The notes beneath the pieces are model-generated. The model searched no databases, had not been told where the DNA came from, and saw only the letters and a program-made list of their open reading frames with translations. From NCBI GenBank assembly GCA_964036045.1, contig OZ038383.1, positions 64,299,725 through 64,363,724 on the forward strand: a stretch of DNA of 64,000 nt, given 5' to 3'. Numbering within the stretch: position 1 is the stretch's first letter; each line of letters opens with the position of its first letter. Below, one piece after another: positions 27,731-37,776 of this stretch. The DNA comes from Eutreptiella sp. 'Long Island Sound 2002'. Lineage: Eukaryota > Euglenozoa > Euglenophyceae > Eutreptiales > Eutreptiaceae. The translations under genes were made by a program, and so were the position numbers.

Positions 27731-29190
27731 GGGGGGTATACAGGTGTCTAATGTGTCCAATGTTCCACTGAGGGGGGTATACAGGTGTCTAATGTGTCTA
27801 ATGTTCCACTGAGGGGGGTATACAGGTGTTGAATGTGTCCAATGTTCCACTGAGGGTGGTATACAGGTGTCTAATGCGTCTAATGTTCCACTGAGAGGGA
27901 CATACAGGTGTCGATTGTGTCCAATGTTCCACTGAGGGGGGTATACAGGTGTCTAATGTGTCCAATGTTCCACTGAGAGGGGTATACAGGTGTGTAATGT
28001 GTCTAATGTTCCAATGAGGGGGGTATACAGGTGTCTAATGCGTCTAATGTTCCACTGAGGGGGGCATACAGGTGTCTAATGTGTCCAATGATCCACTTAG
28101 AGGGGTATACAGGTGTTGAATGCGTCTAATGTTCCACCGAGAGGGGTATACAGGTGTCTAATGTGTCTAATGTTCCACTGAGGGGGGTATACAGGTGTCT
28201 AATGTGTCTAATGTTCCACTGAGGGGGGTATACAGGTGTCGAATGTGTCCAATGTTCCACTGAGGGGGGTATACAGGTGGGTAATGTGTCTAATGTTCCA
28301 CTGAGAGGGGTATACAGGTGTCGAATGTGTCCAATGTTCCACTGAGGGGGGTATACAGGTGGGTAATGTGTCTAATGTTCCACTGAGAGGGGTATACAGG
28401 TGTCGAATGTGTCCAATGTTCCACTGAGGGGGGTATACAGGTGTCTAATGTGTCCAATGTTCCACTGAGAGGAGTATACAGGTGTGTAATGTGTCTAATG
28501 TTCCAATGAGGGGGGTATACAGGTGTCTAATGCGTCTAATGTTCCACTGAGGGGGGCATACACGTGTCTAATGTGTCCAATGATCCACTGAGAGGGGTAT
28601 ACAGGCGTTGAATGCGTCTAATGTTCCACCGAGAGGGGTATACAAGTGTCTAATGTGTCTAATGTTCCACTGAGGGGGGTATACAGGTGTCTAATGTGTC
28701 TAATGTTCCACTGAGGGGGGTATACAGGTGTCTAATGTGTTTAATGTTCCACTGAGGGGGGCATACAGGTGTTGTATGTGTCTAATGTTCCACTGAGAGG
28801 GGTATACAGGTGTCGAATGTGTCCAATGTTCCACTGAGGGGGGTATACACGTGTGTAATGTGTCTAATGTTCCACTGAGAGGGGTATACAAGTGTCGAAT
28901 GTGTCCAATGTTCCACTGAGGGGGGTATACATGTGTCTAATGTGTCTAATGTTCCACTGAGAGGGGTATACAGGTGTGTAATGTGTCTAATGTTCCAATG
29001 AGGGGGGTATACGGGTGTCTAATGTGTCTAATGTTCCACTGAGGGGGGTATACAGGTGTCTAATGTGTTTAATGTTCCACTGAGGGGGGTATATAGGTGT
29101 TGAGTGTGTCTAATGTTCCACTGTGGGGGATATAAAGGTGTGTAATGCATTTAATGTTCCACGGAGGGGGGTAAACAGGTGTCAAGGGGG
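27731..29190 (+). repeat. Satellite array B: 41-bp tandem repeat in a 492-bp (12-unit) higher-order repeat
   Basis: A second array with exactly the same 41-bp period: TATACAGG begins at 27,737, 27,778 and 27,819. In order, the unit reads TCCACT, GAGGGGGG, TATACAG, then GTGTCTAAT twice with small changes. Higher-order structure is clear. The variant CCAATGAGG lies at 28,011, 28,503 and 28,995, and ATCCACT lies at 28,091 and 28,583, all 492 bp (12 units) apart. The array holds about 35 units. The last units near 29,130-29,190 are degenerate. No gene is present. A reading frame at 28,700-28,891 is a product of the repeat. Confidence 0.95.
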
Positions 29191-29195
29191 CGCCT

Positions 29196-29238
29196 GGGGG
29201 AGCGGTGCCCCATCCACCCTTAGATGGACCGCTTCCCC
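29196..29238 (+). other. Strong hairpin at the outer edge of array B
   Basis: GGGGGAGCGGT (29,196-29,206) is complementary to ACCGCTTCCCC (29,228-29,238) with one mismatch. An inner CCATC/GATGG pairing extends the stem around a loop of about eight bases. It sits just past the last satellite unit. It could be the end of a small element or a structured boundary. Nothing else identifies it. Confidence 0.6.
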
Positions 29239-29289
29239 TCCACCGGAACTAGCTAAGGAACGGAGTAACATACCTCCTATTTCATTTTT

Positions 29290-30040
29290 TTTGGGGCTCG
29301 GACCTTGGTAAGCTAGCGAGAAAGCACTCTACTAGAAAAGAAAACTTGAAAAAGAAAAACAGGCATACCCTCCCTGACCTCAACCACACAAGTAGGGAAA
29401 TGACACGGTGGGAGGGAGGGAGGGAGGGCAGGGAGGGAGGGAGGGAGGAAGGGAGGCTCTCTTGGGCGGCCGTAGGGGCTGTGTTGTGCTGTGTTGTGCT
29501 GTAATATGCTGTGCGATGCTGTATGTTGTGCTGTGCTGTGATGTGCTGTGATGTGCCGTGTTGTGCTGTGGCGTGCTCAAAACCCACTACCCCCCCTCTC
29601 CACAGTTCCGGCCCAACCCGATGAACCCCCACCCACCCACCCCACCAACAAAACTGACCCGATTAGCTCAGGTGAGGTTGCTTGGGCCAGACATTAGGAT
29701 TCTCTTCCCACTTGTCTTCAGTCACATATGAGCCCCCCGATCGGTTTGAGTCAGAGAGATGGGGTGGGGTGGGGAGGGGGGGGGGGGCACGTACCATCAT
29801 TGAAGGGGTTGCAAGCACTGGTTGGGTTTCAGACGCTAGGGTCGAGACCACAACCCACTTCTACACCTCAAGGGTGTGGTGACAATGGGACAAGTCTGAT
29901 ATTGGGGGGGACACGGGGGGGGGGGGGCGCGAAGTCTCGCACGGGGGGGGGGGGGGGCAGAAAGGGTGTTGGGGTGGGGGGGGGGGGGGTGATGGTCCAT
30001 AAAAGTATGAAATCTGAAGTCTGATGGCCCATTTGGTTAT
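29290..30040. repeat. Simple-sequence block: GGGA tract, degenerate TGTGCTG repeat, poly-G tracts
   Basis: A (GGGA)n tract occupies about 29,409-29,455. A degenerate repeat of roughly 10 bp (GCTGTGTTGT and variants) follows at about 29,479-29,575. G-runs lie at about 29,761-29,787, 29,904-29,928, 29,943-29,957 and 29,971-29,989. Reading frames here are low-complexity products of these tracts. I see no gene. Confidence 0.85.
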
Positions 30041-30120
30041 TATACCCATAGCTGGGCCACGCAACAAACTGTGGATTGTGATTCCCTAGAACTGGCGCGC
30101 GTTGCGGTCCTACACTTAGC

Positions 30121-30516
30121 GGCGATGTTCCTGTACGGCATGAGTATCTCTAACATTATCCATTTGAACTGGTAGATTATCAGGATCCTGATGCTGAGGC
30201 CATTGAGATGGACATGAGCGAAGGAACAAATGAAGTAGCGGTGCTGGAAGACGCGGCTCATTTGGTGTAGAACAAAGCTGACATACCGCTTTACAACACG
30301 CGTGAGATAAAGTCACAAGGCAAGTACATCGTGGAACGGCTTATCAAGCCGGAGTATTGTGAGGGCTGGAGGTTCTCGACACAGTGGGCAGGGTACCCTG
30401 TCTCTGACGCAACTTGGGAGCCTGTGATAGCTTTTGTTCATGCTGACGGAAAACTGAACAAGCTTTTTGTTGAGTTATGTTTGGCTGGAGCACCGAAGTA
30501 TGACCCTGCTATGTGA
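30121..30516 (+). pseudogene. Chromodomain end of a Ty3/gypsy chromovirus polyprotein (decayed)
   Basis: One frame across this interval translates to the C-terminal part of a gypsy integrase followed by a chromodomain, the module that steers chromovirus integration to marked chromatin. In-frame stops at 30,151 (TAA) and 30,268 (TAG) show that it is dead. Recognisable segments are KYIVERLI at about 30,322-30,345 and QWAGYPVSDATWEP at about 30,382-30,423, which is the classic W-x-GYP...TWEP chromodomain signature, followed by a helix-like tail ending at 30,516. The catalytic part of the element lies neither here nor upstream, where simple repeats begin at about 30,040. This is therefore a 5'-truncated copy. 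The chromodomain identification is firm; the clade assignment is inferred from family knowledge. Confidence 0.8.
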
Positions 30517-31442
30517 GCTGCCAGAAGACAAAGGCAAAAATATAAAAAAACATGAGGAAGTTGAAGAACAGGCCTCTGGAAGGCCACATAAGGAAAAGGC
30601 TTCTTTTGAGACTTCTTCTTCATTACGTGGAAGGCCGGACCTTGAGCCAGACTCCGGGGCCGCGCCCGCGGCTCCAGTGTCTCAGCACTCCAAGGATGAA
30701 GAAAGAACTACGAGCAAATGAAGAAGAAAAGGTACAAACTTCATGGGAGTTGAAAGAGGATTTATTTCCTCACGCAAAACCCCCCTTGGTTTCTTGTTTG
30801 GCAGTTACACAGAGAAGTTCACTTCTGAGGGCAATGTGACTGTAAGCAACAAGAGGGAGTTGTGAACAAGTACTCCAAGAATTGGTATGTCCTCAGGTTG
30901 TCATGTTGTATCAATGTCAAGGACAGCAAGCAATACAGGGTGACAAAGAAGTCTACACTTGGTTGCCAAGTTCAAGTAACAACAAGTGTGGTGCCTTGTT
31001 TCTAAGGTAGCCCTCTGCGGGAGCAGACCAAGAAAAGTATCAAGGAGCCAAACATTTAAAGGTGCCAGCTGTTTACGTCCGGGCAAAGTGGCGCGAACGT
31101 CGACAAGCAATAAGCACTCATCAAGCTCCAATGTAAACCTAATTTGCTCCCCCTTGGTGCCAATTCTGCACGATTGAGTACCGGAAGAAACGGATGGAAA
31201 GGGAAACTGCGCTGGAAACGAGCTGCACGAAGGATAACACCCACGAAGGAGTCACGTCCGGCGACAAGGACCCAGCCAAGACCACCAAGGAGTTCAAAGG
31301 CCGTGAATTATGCAGCTAATTTGGACAAGAATCCCAATTTTTAGTAAGATTAACACCAAATTGGAGTGCATGGGACCTGAACATCGAAGGATTTGAACCA
31401 ACCCTGACGAAGAGAACCCACCAACACTAAGTCTTTCCAGTC
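30517..31442 (+). pseudogene. Degenerate 3' part of the same chromovirus, downstream of the chromodomain
   Basis: Between the chromodomain and the polypurine tract lie short coding-like patches in shifting frames. One is a 40-codon frame at 30,743-30,865 starting MGVERGFISSRKTP. Another is a lysine-rich patch at about 30,866-31,006. A basic, Ser/Arg-rich frame lies at 31,144-31,344. None matches a domain that I recognise. Some chromoviruses carry a poorly conserved C-terminal extension, and this could be such a tail. It could equally be 3' untranslated sequence. The assignment to the retroelement rests on position only. Confidence 0.4.
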
Positions 31443-31500
31443 TAAGGGGGGTGTTAGAAGTGAGCAATGTGGCTTTGGTCTTTCATTTGTTGTGTTTACA
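31443..31500 (+). mobile_element. Polypurine tract and start of a 3' LTR
   Basis: The run TAAGGGGGG (about 31,443-31,451) is followed at once by TGTTAGAAG, beginning with TG at 31,452. This is the layout of a gypsy polypurine tract joined to the 5' end of its 3' LTR, and it lies at the expected distance beyond a chromodomain. The 3' end of the LTR (CA plus a target duplication) could not be located. A TATA-like ATTTAAATAC at about 33,138 may belong to the LTR, which would make it long (nearly 2 kb). Confidence 0.5.
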
Positions 31501-34500
31501 CTTTCATTTGGAATTGCCATTGCATGCATGTTTCAATTAGACTGGAAAGATATGTTAGGCCAGAGTTGGGGGGGTTCGCAACCTTCTTACTATAGGGGCA
31601 TGATATCTTGCATGAAGGCACCCCTAAAGATTATATGGAGCGCAATGGGTTGTTGGAGTGGCACCTTTTCATTGTTGCTAACTATATTGGTTGGTATAAT
31701 GAGTTGTAGTTATATATTGAGAGTACATGAAGTCTGAAAAATGATCCACAGTAGACATTATTTTTGAGTTTTCTCCAAAATGATCTCATTTGACCAGTTT
31801 TTAACCACATATTTGAACTCAGCATGAAATTCCGGTCATTTTAACTATAACATTGTATTTTACCAAGTTTTGCCCTAAAATGGTGTTTTTGGGCATGTGA
31901 GCGCGTGACCAACCCTTACCTAGATATGGGCGGTTCCTACGGAGTTGCGGAGTCATGAATTTCAGTGACAGAAAATACAAAAAAATTATTTGCAGTGATT
32001 CTTGATGTTTTTCTACCTATTTTTTTTTATGGGGAATCCATCTGTGATACTTCTTTTTTTCCAATTTACACTATTCCAGAGATCTGCATTTCGCCTATTT
32101 TGTTGTGAGCAGCTGGAGGCTTGCTAAGCAATACACTGAGCTGAAGGCAAAGCAATACGCAGGTAAACAAGTGCACAGGTGTTCTAGACCAGCATGAAGT
32201 ATGCATAAGGATTGTGCATGTAAATAGAGTGTTTCAGCTGTGTTTTTGTTACTGCGGCCCCATCAGTCTTATGTCAACATGATTCTTATTCTTCTTGCTA
32301 CACTTGAGATCGCTCCTAGTTGAGTTCTGGATTTTCCGGATATTCCGGTTTACAACTTGCATGAGAACAAACATTGGATTTTTGGAAAGTATTTCAGGTT
32401 GCAAAGGCGGGAGTTCACATATCCTAGTGGTGTGCATCCTAGGGGGCTGGGGGACCTCTTTTTGAGGGGTCCTGGGTTCATGTTGTAGTCAGCCTAGCTA
32501 CATAGGAAGAACCCTGGTGACATGGCAGTGACTTCAGTGCCACAAGCCATGCCACCTCAGCACCAATGGGTCCAAAAACAAAGGGTTCATATCTCAGAGT
32601 GACCCTGCCACAGAGAGGGTGCCCATGAGGGCGGTTTTCTATTCTTTTCTTAAGTGCTTTTAACAATCTATTCGAATCTAGTTGGACACTGTTGTGCATA
32701 AGTGATTGTTCCTGCTTTTCTTATGTACAGCTCTTCATGTTTGGAGTATTGTGATCCTGAAATGTGCCCTAACTGAACTTTGATTTCTAGATTCTCCTGG
32801 GTTTCACAACACAAATGGTTTCATCATACCATCAAAAATCTAGAAACCTGCAAGCAAGCAACAGGAAACAAGCAGTGGTCAAAGACACACAAAGACTTCA
32901 ACAGTACTGATTAAAATTCTATAATTCTGTCTAGCCGGAGAGGTGTGGAATATGCGGTAGAGCCCGCACAATGGCAGGGGCCGGTCCAACATACCTCCTT
33001 TAACCCTCAAGATATTGGATGTAGTGTCCATGTTGGAACTATTTGAGCTCAACCATTTGAGGACGGGTGAAGGCACCAAGGATGCCATAACTTGCTTCAC
33101 CTTGGTGGACCATGGGTCCGGACACAGTCTCCGTGACCCATTTAAATACCCTTAAAGGTTAAGCCTCGCACCCAAGAACTTGGGTACTCTGAATTTCTAT
33201 CTACTTTTTCTGTTTCCGTTTTGTAATTGTTTCTGAATTCTGTTGCATGCCCCAAGTGGCCAAGCCATATCCTGTGTGAGCTTGACCCATGGTGCCTTTG
33301 GGTCCTAGCAATGGCTAACTCCGCAGAACACTGCACGCTTGTGCCGATTTCAGACTATTCTACGAGAATGGTGTCACTTTCCCATGTAAAACTTTTTACA
33401 ACTTGTTTGAGCTTTAAAGGAATTTGTTCCTCTTCGTTTGCAGCGCCTCTTCGCTACTTAGACTTTGATTTGAAAGGACAGTACCCTGAATTCCATCTAT
33501 TGTATTGGCGCCTGCTCCTGCTTGACTATTTGAAGTCCTAGCAGTTGGTTTTGGAAAAGCAATGTGGTTTTCTTCAACAAAAACACGTGGAAACTGAAAC
33601 ATCTTTCTCCGGCTTCGCAACAAAAAAGACATACCGGTCGGTGGTCTCACAACATTGCTGCCGCGGTGGCCATGTAGATGGTAGCAAGCACGTCATTTTG
33701 GTGTGTCACCTGCACAGGAATTGCTTGTCAAAGCTAGTGCAGAGGATAGTTGACCTCATATGTAAACTTTCTCATCAATACAATTGGAAAGCTACGTGGG
33801 CGATCAATGGAGGTGAACCTTTTGCTTTCTTTTATCATTACAAGAAGAGCAGCATGCAATGCTTTGGCGGTGCAAGGTTATGTCATCACTCCGCTTGACC
33901 TTTTTTTTGGAACGGCACAGCTTTTTGGTCACCCAATGACTCGCAAAAGTTGAACTACTCCATTTTGAATGGCCCACTTGGCTTATTCGATTCATACTAT
34001 CAAAACACAACACAAATCCACTATGATGTTTTCCACCATTACGAAACTAAAGTTTGTACTGCGCCGCATTGGAGACTATCTTGCCAGCGCCGTCAATAGA
34101 GGGATGCAGTCATGTGCACTTTTACTTGTGAAACGCAAATTCTAGCCTACATTCAAAGTAAGGATATCGCTACATACCTAATTTGATTGTGACCAGATAA
34201 AATTGTAACATCAAATACACAAACAAAGGATGTATCCAATTTGTATTTCGCTTGGCACATGTGGGTCTCAATTAAGCATTTTAGCTGATTGTTTTGAGAA
34301 TTAGACACCTTGTTTAGATGAATTGGGTTAACACAACTGGGTCCCTTCCGTAGTGTTGCGCAAAAAGGTGTTCATAAGAACAGTACTTGTGTCATGAGAG
34401 CCTAATGCTTCGCGTCAAGGAGCATACAACTCAGTAGGTTTGGTGTTGCGTTATCAAGTTATTGTACATGAACAACAATCACGTGAAGATGTGATTGTTA

Positions 34501-35939
34501 CCGTGTGTCTCATGTATCTGTGATTATGGAGAGCCCAGAGGGTGCGCGAGAAAAATTAAGATGTCTCTTCTAGAGCCACGTCTCAAACAGTTTTCTTGAA
34601 TTACAAATTTTACACAATTGTGATCAACATCACTGATTCACACCAATGAAAATGTGGAAAAAAATAGTAACAATGTCATGATGTCCTCTATGGGAAATGG
34701 GCAGGGAGTCATGAAATTGATTTAGCAAAAAGCTGTCACCTCCCTGTTATATTGCAATTGCGGCTCAGATCGCGGTGGCCGACTGATTTTTGAAACATCC
34801 CAAGCTACGAAACAACAAGGGCTGCCCAAATGGAACCATAAGGTCCCTCCGTCAGACCGAAAAAAAAATAGTGTTGTCCAACAAAGCAATGTACCTACAC
34901 TCTCTAAACGAAAATGGTGTACCGGCCGCACGCTCTTTCAACGCCCTGTCCAAACAGCCGCGTAACAAAGAAATTTGCAAAGTATTACGGTGGCTGCATT
35001 TGTGAAGTAAGGGAACGGCAAACAAAGAGAATTATATTCATTTAGACGTGAACTGTAATACAGCTCGCTCGTCTTTTGTGCCGTTTTTGTTGTGGGTTGT
35101 TGGCATTGGCATGCAATTATTTCGAACCACCAATCTCTCTGTCAAACCGCTACAATTAAGTGCTTCTCCACAATTACATCTCCGCCCCATAGTTGTTGCA
35201 GCCCATCCTTTGCAAGCTACAAATTTACCTCCCCCTCTCTCCACTTTAAATAAAAAGGATAATAAGCTGCTAATGTTGGCACGAGCAAACAAGCGCCAAT
35301 ATACAAAAGCTTGCATTCGAAAAAATGCTACAAAAAATTTACTTTGTTGGCCTAAAGAAAAACATGCAAGATGTACAACCCAATCTAAGGAGAGGCACAA
35401 AAAAAGGTATGTGTTTGTACTAGCTGCGCTCCAACCGAAAAGATAACAAAAGAACTCGTTGAAAAAGCCGTCCCTAGCACCGCCCAAGTCCTACCCAAGT
35501 TCAACCACGATGCAGTTATACTCAACTTCATTTCTTGCACGCTTGCGTCGTCTTGGTTCCCAATTTACAACCCAACTCCCTCTAATTTCTCCTTGCAACA
35601 GCCAACCGCCCTAACACGTCCATTCCAAACCGTGTCGACGCAAAAAGGAAACAGAACAAGCGCACAGCAAAGTGTGCCCTTAATCTTAAACTGTGACCTT
35701 TCTTTCACTTGGCTACCACCATGTCTGAAATGTCATGGAACATACCACCAAGGTGCACTACAAATGAAACGGGGCATACCATTAGGTGGGTCGGATAGGG
35801 GTCAAGGCTGTTGCGATCTACCAGCTGTAGCCAACACCCTCCTTGGGCTCTCCCGGTGGACACCAAAAATTACGGAACAATGTAGGACCAAGCCCCGGTG
35901 GAATACAGTTACAAACTTGCACATTCATACTTCACCATA
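31501..35939. other. AT-richer region with no recognised gene
   Basis: The first part is probably LTR sequence. Beyond it I see only short reading frames on both strands. The longest are an antiparallel pair at 35,038-35,487 (minus, 149 codons) and 35,048-35,446 (plus, 132 codons). Neither shows a domain, good composition or a supporting neighbour. A tRNA-like phrase (GGTCCTGGGTTCATG) occurs near 32,467, without a foldable tRNA around it. Decayed transposon or intergenic DNA is the likeliest explanation. Confidence 0.5.
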
Positions 35940-36400
35940 GTCCCCAACTTGCCAAATAAAATCTCACTAATTCCCAAATTACCAAGTTGCACCAAAAAGT
36001 CCTCGCTTTGTACCAAGAGACCTCCTGAAATGCACCAACAAACACATCAAAATGAATCAATCCCCCTCCCTAGAGGTACCAGATTCTTGAGAGTTCCTAA
36101 TACCTTCTACTCCTCGGGGGGGGGGGGGGGGGCATTTCGTGCCTTCTGGGTGGTGCCTATCAAAAAAACCCGTTTTGTAGAAAAAAAATCCGTTCTGTAC
36201 CAAAGAACCGTGCGGCAGATGCTCAAAGCTCCAAAAAAAAAATTGTTCCCAAAAAACCCCAAAATGTATGAAAAAAAGACCTCGTTTGCACCAAAAAACC
36301 CCTGATGGCGTTGCCGGGATCGACCACCACAAATCAAATATGCACCAACAAAAAAGCGCTTATTACCAAAAAAAAACCAGATATTTTCCGCATTTATGCT
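35940..36400 (+). repeat. Degenerate A/C-rich repeat built on TGTACCAAAAAACCCC-like units
   Basis: Variants of a roughly 20-bp motif, (A/T)TGTACCAAAAAACCCC or TGCACCAAAAAA, recur at about 35,975, 36,015, 36,195, 36,265 and 36,290. A 17-base G-run interrupts at 36,116-36,132. The same family reappears at 37,390-37,720. Reading frames in the interval are low-complexity Lys/Pro products of the repeat. Confidence 0.65.
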
Positions 36401-37389
36401 ACACTTGTTGACCGTTTTCCAACAGAAAACCCCACTTGGTTGCGCCTTTTGATATTGAAAAACCGCTGGATGGGTTACCTCCGGGTGAAGCAGAGTACAA
36501 CAAGATGCCAGAAATTTTGTTACCGTAGTGCATTTCTCACAACCAATATGGGTCCGTATTATGCGGCTCAGGCCTGTAATAACACTGCAGCAAAAAGAAA
36601 GCAAAAAACTGGAGCGGTGGAAAATATTTGCGGACGATGCACAGAGGTTGATGACGCCCGGGTTTATTGTACCCAGCGGCAATGGTATGCCCCCCCTCCT
36701 CCTCCATTTTCCTCTTCACTTTGAATACACTAGCATTAAAAGCCACAAAGGAAATTTTTTTAAAGCTTTGGATCATCAAGCGTAGTGTTTTCGGTTCAAG
36801 CAGTGTGTCCGGTTGCTATGAATATCTATTGCTTTTACACCGCCGAGCCCGGTGGTCATCGAGAACAATTTTTGGAATTTGGGGCCAGATGTTGTGAAAA
36901 TCAGTTTGTTTTATCGTGCATATACTAAGACTGCTGCTAAAGTTGATTGATAAGCTGTGTTACTTGCATTTGCACTATTGGGAGCACATACATGCACGCA
37001 CGCACACACACACACACACACACACGTATACACGCACAACCCTCTCCCCCATACACACATACATGCGCGCCCAAGCACAAACAATTACCACTGAAAATGG
37101 CGGAGGGAAATCTAATCACAGATTTTACTGCTTACCACCACGTTCTACAAATCACAACCCATCCTGCACCCAAGCAAAACACTGAGATGACACTCACATT
37201 TAAATCCACGACCTTCCATTCCCTCTCCTACCTCCATGCTTGAGCTCTGCCTCAATAGACCAGCCACATGCACTACAAGCAAAGCTAGACCTGGGCAGAC
37301 GATTTGGGAGGGGGGGGCTATCAGTTCTAAGGATGCCCATACCCCACTCACTCCCGGACGGAATCAAAAAAGATTCTTAGAAACTGACC
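36401..37389. other. Unrecognised sequence between two A/C-rich repeat blocks, with a CA microsatellite
   Basis: A (CA)n microsatellite lies at 37,002-37,025. The rest holds short overlapping frames on both strands, the longest about 140 codons (36,305-36,724) and lacking any domain that I recognise. Nothing here supports a gene. Confidence 0.5.
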
Positions 37390-37776
37390 ACACACTAATT
37401 GCAGCACAAAACCCCCCTAATTGTACCACCACCCCCAAAAAGATGTACCATAAAACCTCCCGAAATGTACAAAAAAAACCCCCCAGAATGTACCAAAAAC
37501 GCCCCGAAATATACCAAAGAACCCCCGAGATGTACCAAAAAAAACCCCGCCAAATAGCAAAAAAAAAACGCCAAAAAAGTACCCTAAAACCCCCCGTACA
37601 ACCCCAAAAAATGTACCCAAAAAAAACCCCACGGGGGTTTTCGGTACATTTTGGGGGTTTTTTTTGGTAACGGGGGGTTTTGGGGTACAAAGTGGGGGGG
37701 TTTTGGGTATTCACCAGACTTTTGGGTGTGGGTTTTCTTAACAAAGCGGGGGGGGGGGGTGGGGGTGGGGGGGGGG
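37390..37776. repeat. A/C-rich repeat followed by its own inverted copy, then poly-G
   Basis: Units such as AAATGTACCAAAAAAACCCC repeat from about 37,430 to 37,630. The following bases to about 37,720 are the reverse complement of the same family (GGGGTTTTCGGTACATTTTG and so on). The centre forms a hairpin with arms at about 37,600-37,630 and 37,634-37,660 around ACG. Interrupted G-runs follow at 37,748-37,776. The block pairs with the related one at 35,940-36,400. Confidence 0.75.

Noticed and set aside
1-29190. A CRISPR array (regular repeats of about 41 bp).
   Set aside because: There are no unique spacers: the whole unit is repeated without intervening sequence. The region is eukaryotic and has no cas genes.
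1-29190. Telomeric repeats.
   Set aside because: The G-rich parts are embedded in 41-bp units. No TTTAGGG- or TTAGGG-type short tandem repeat is present.
35038-35487. A 149-codon minus-strand gene.
   Set aside because: An equally long frame lies on the opposite strand, no domain is recognisable, and it sits in a region without other coding signals.
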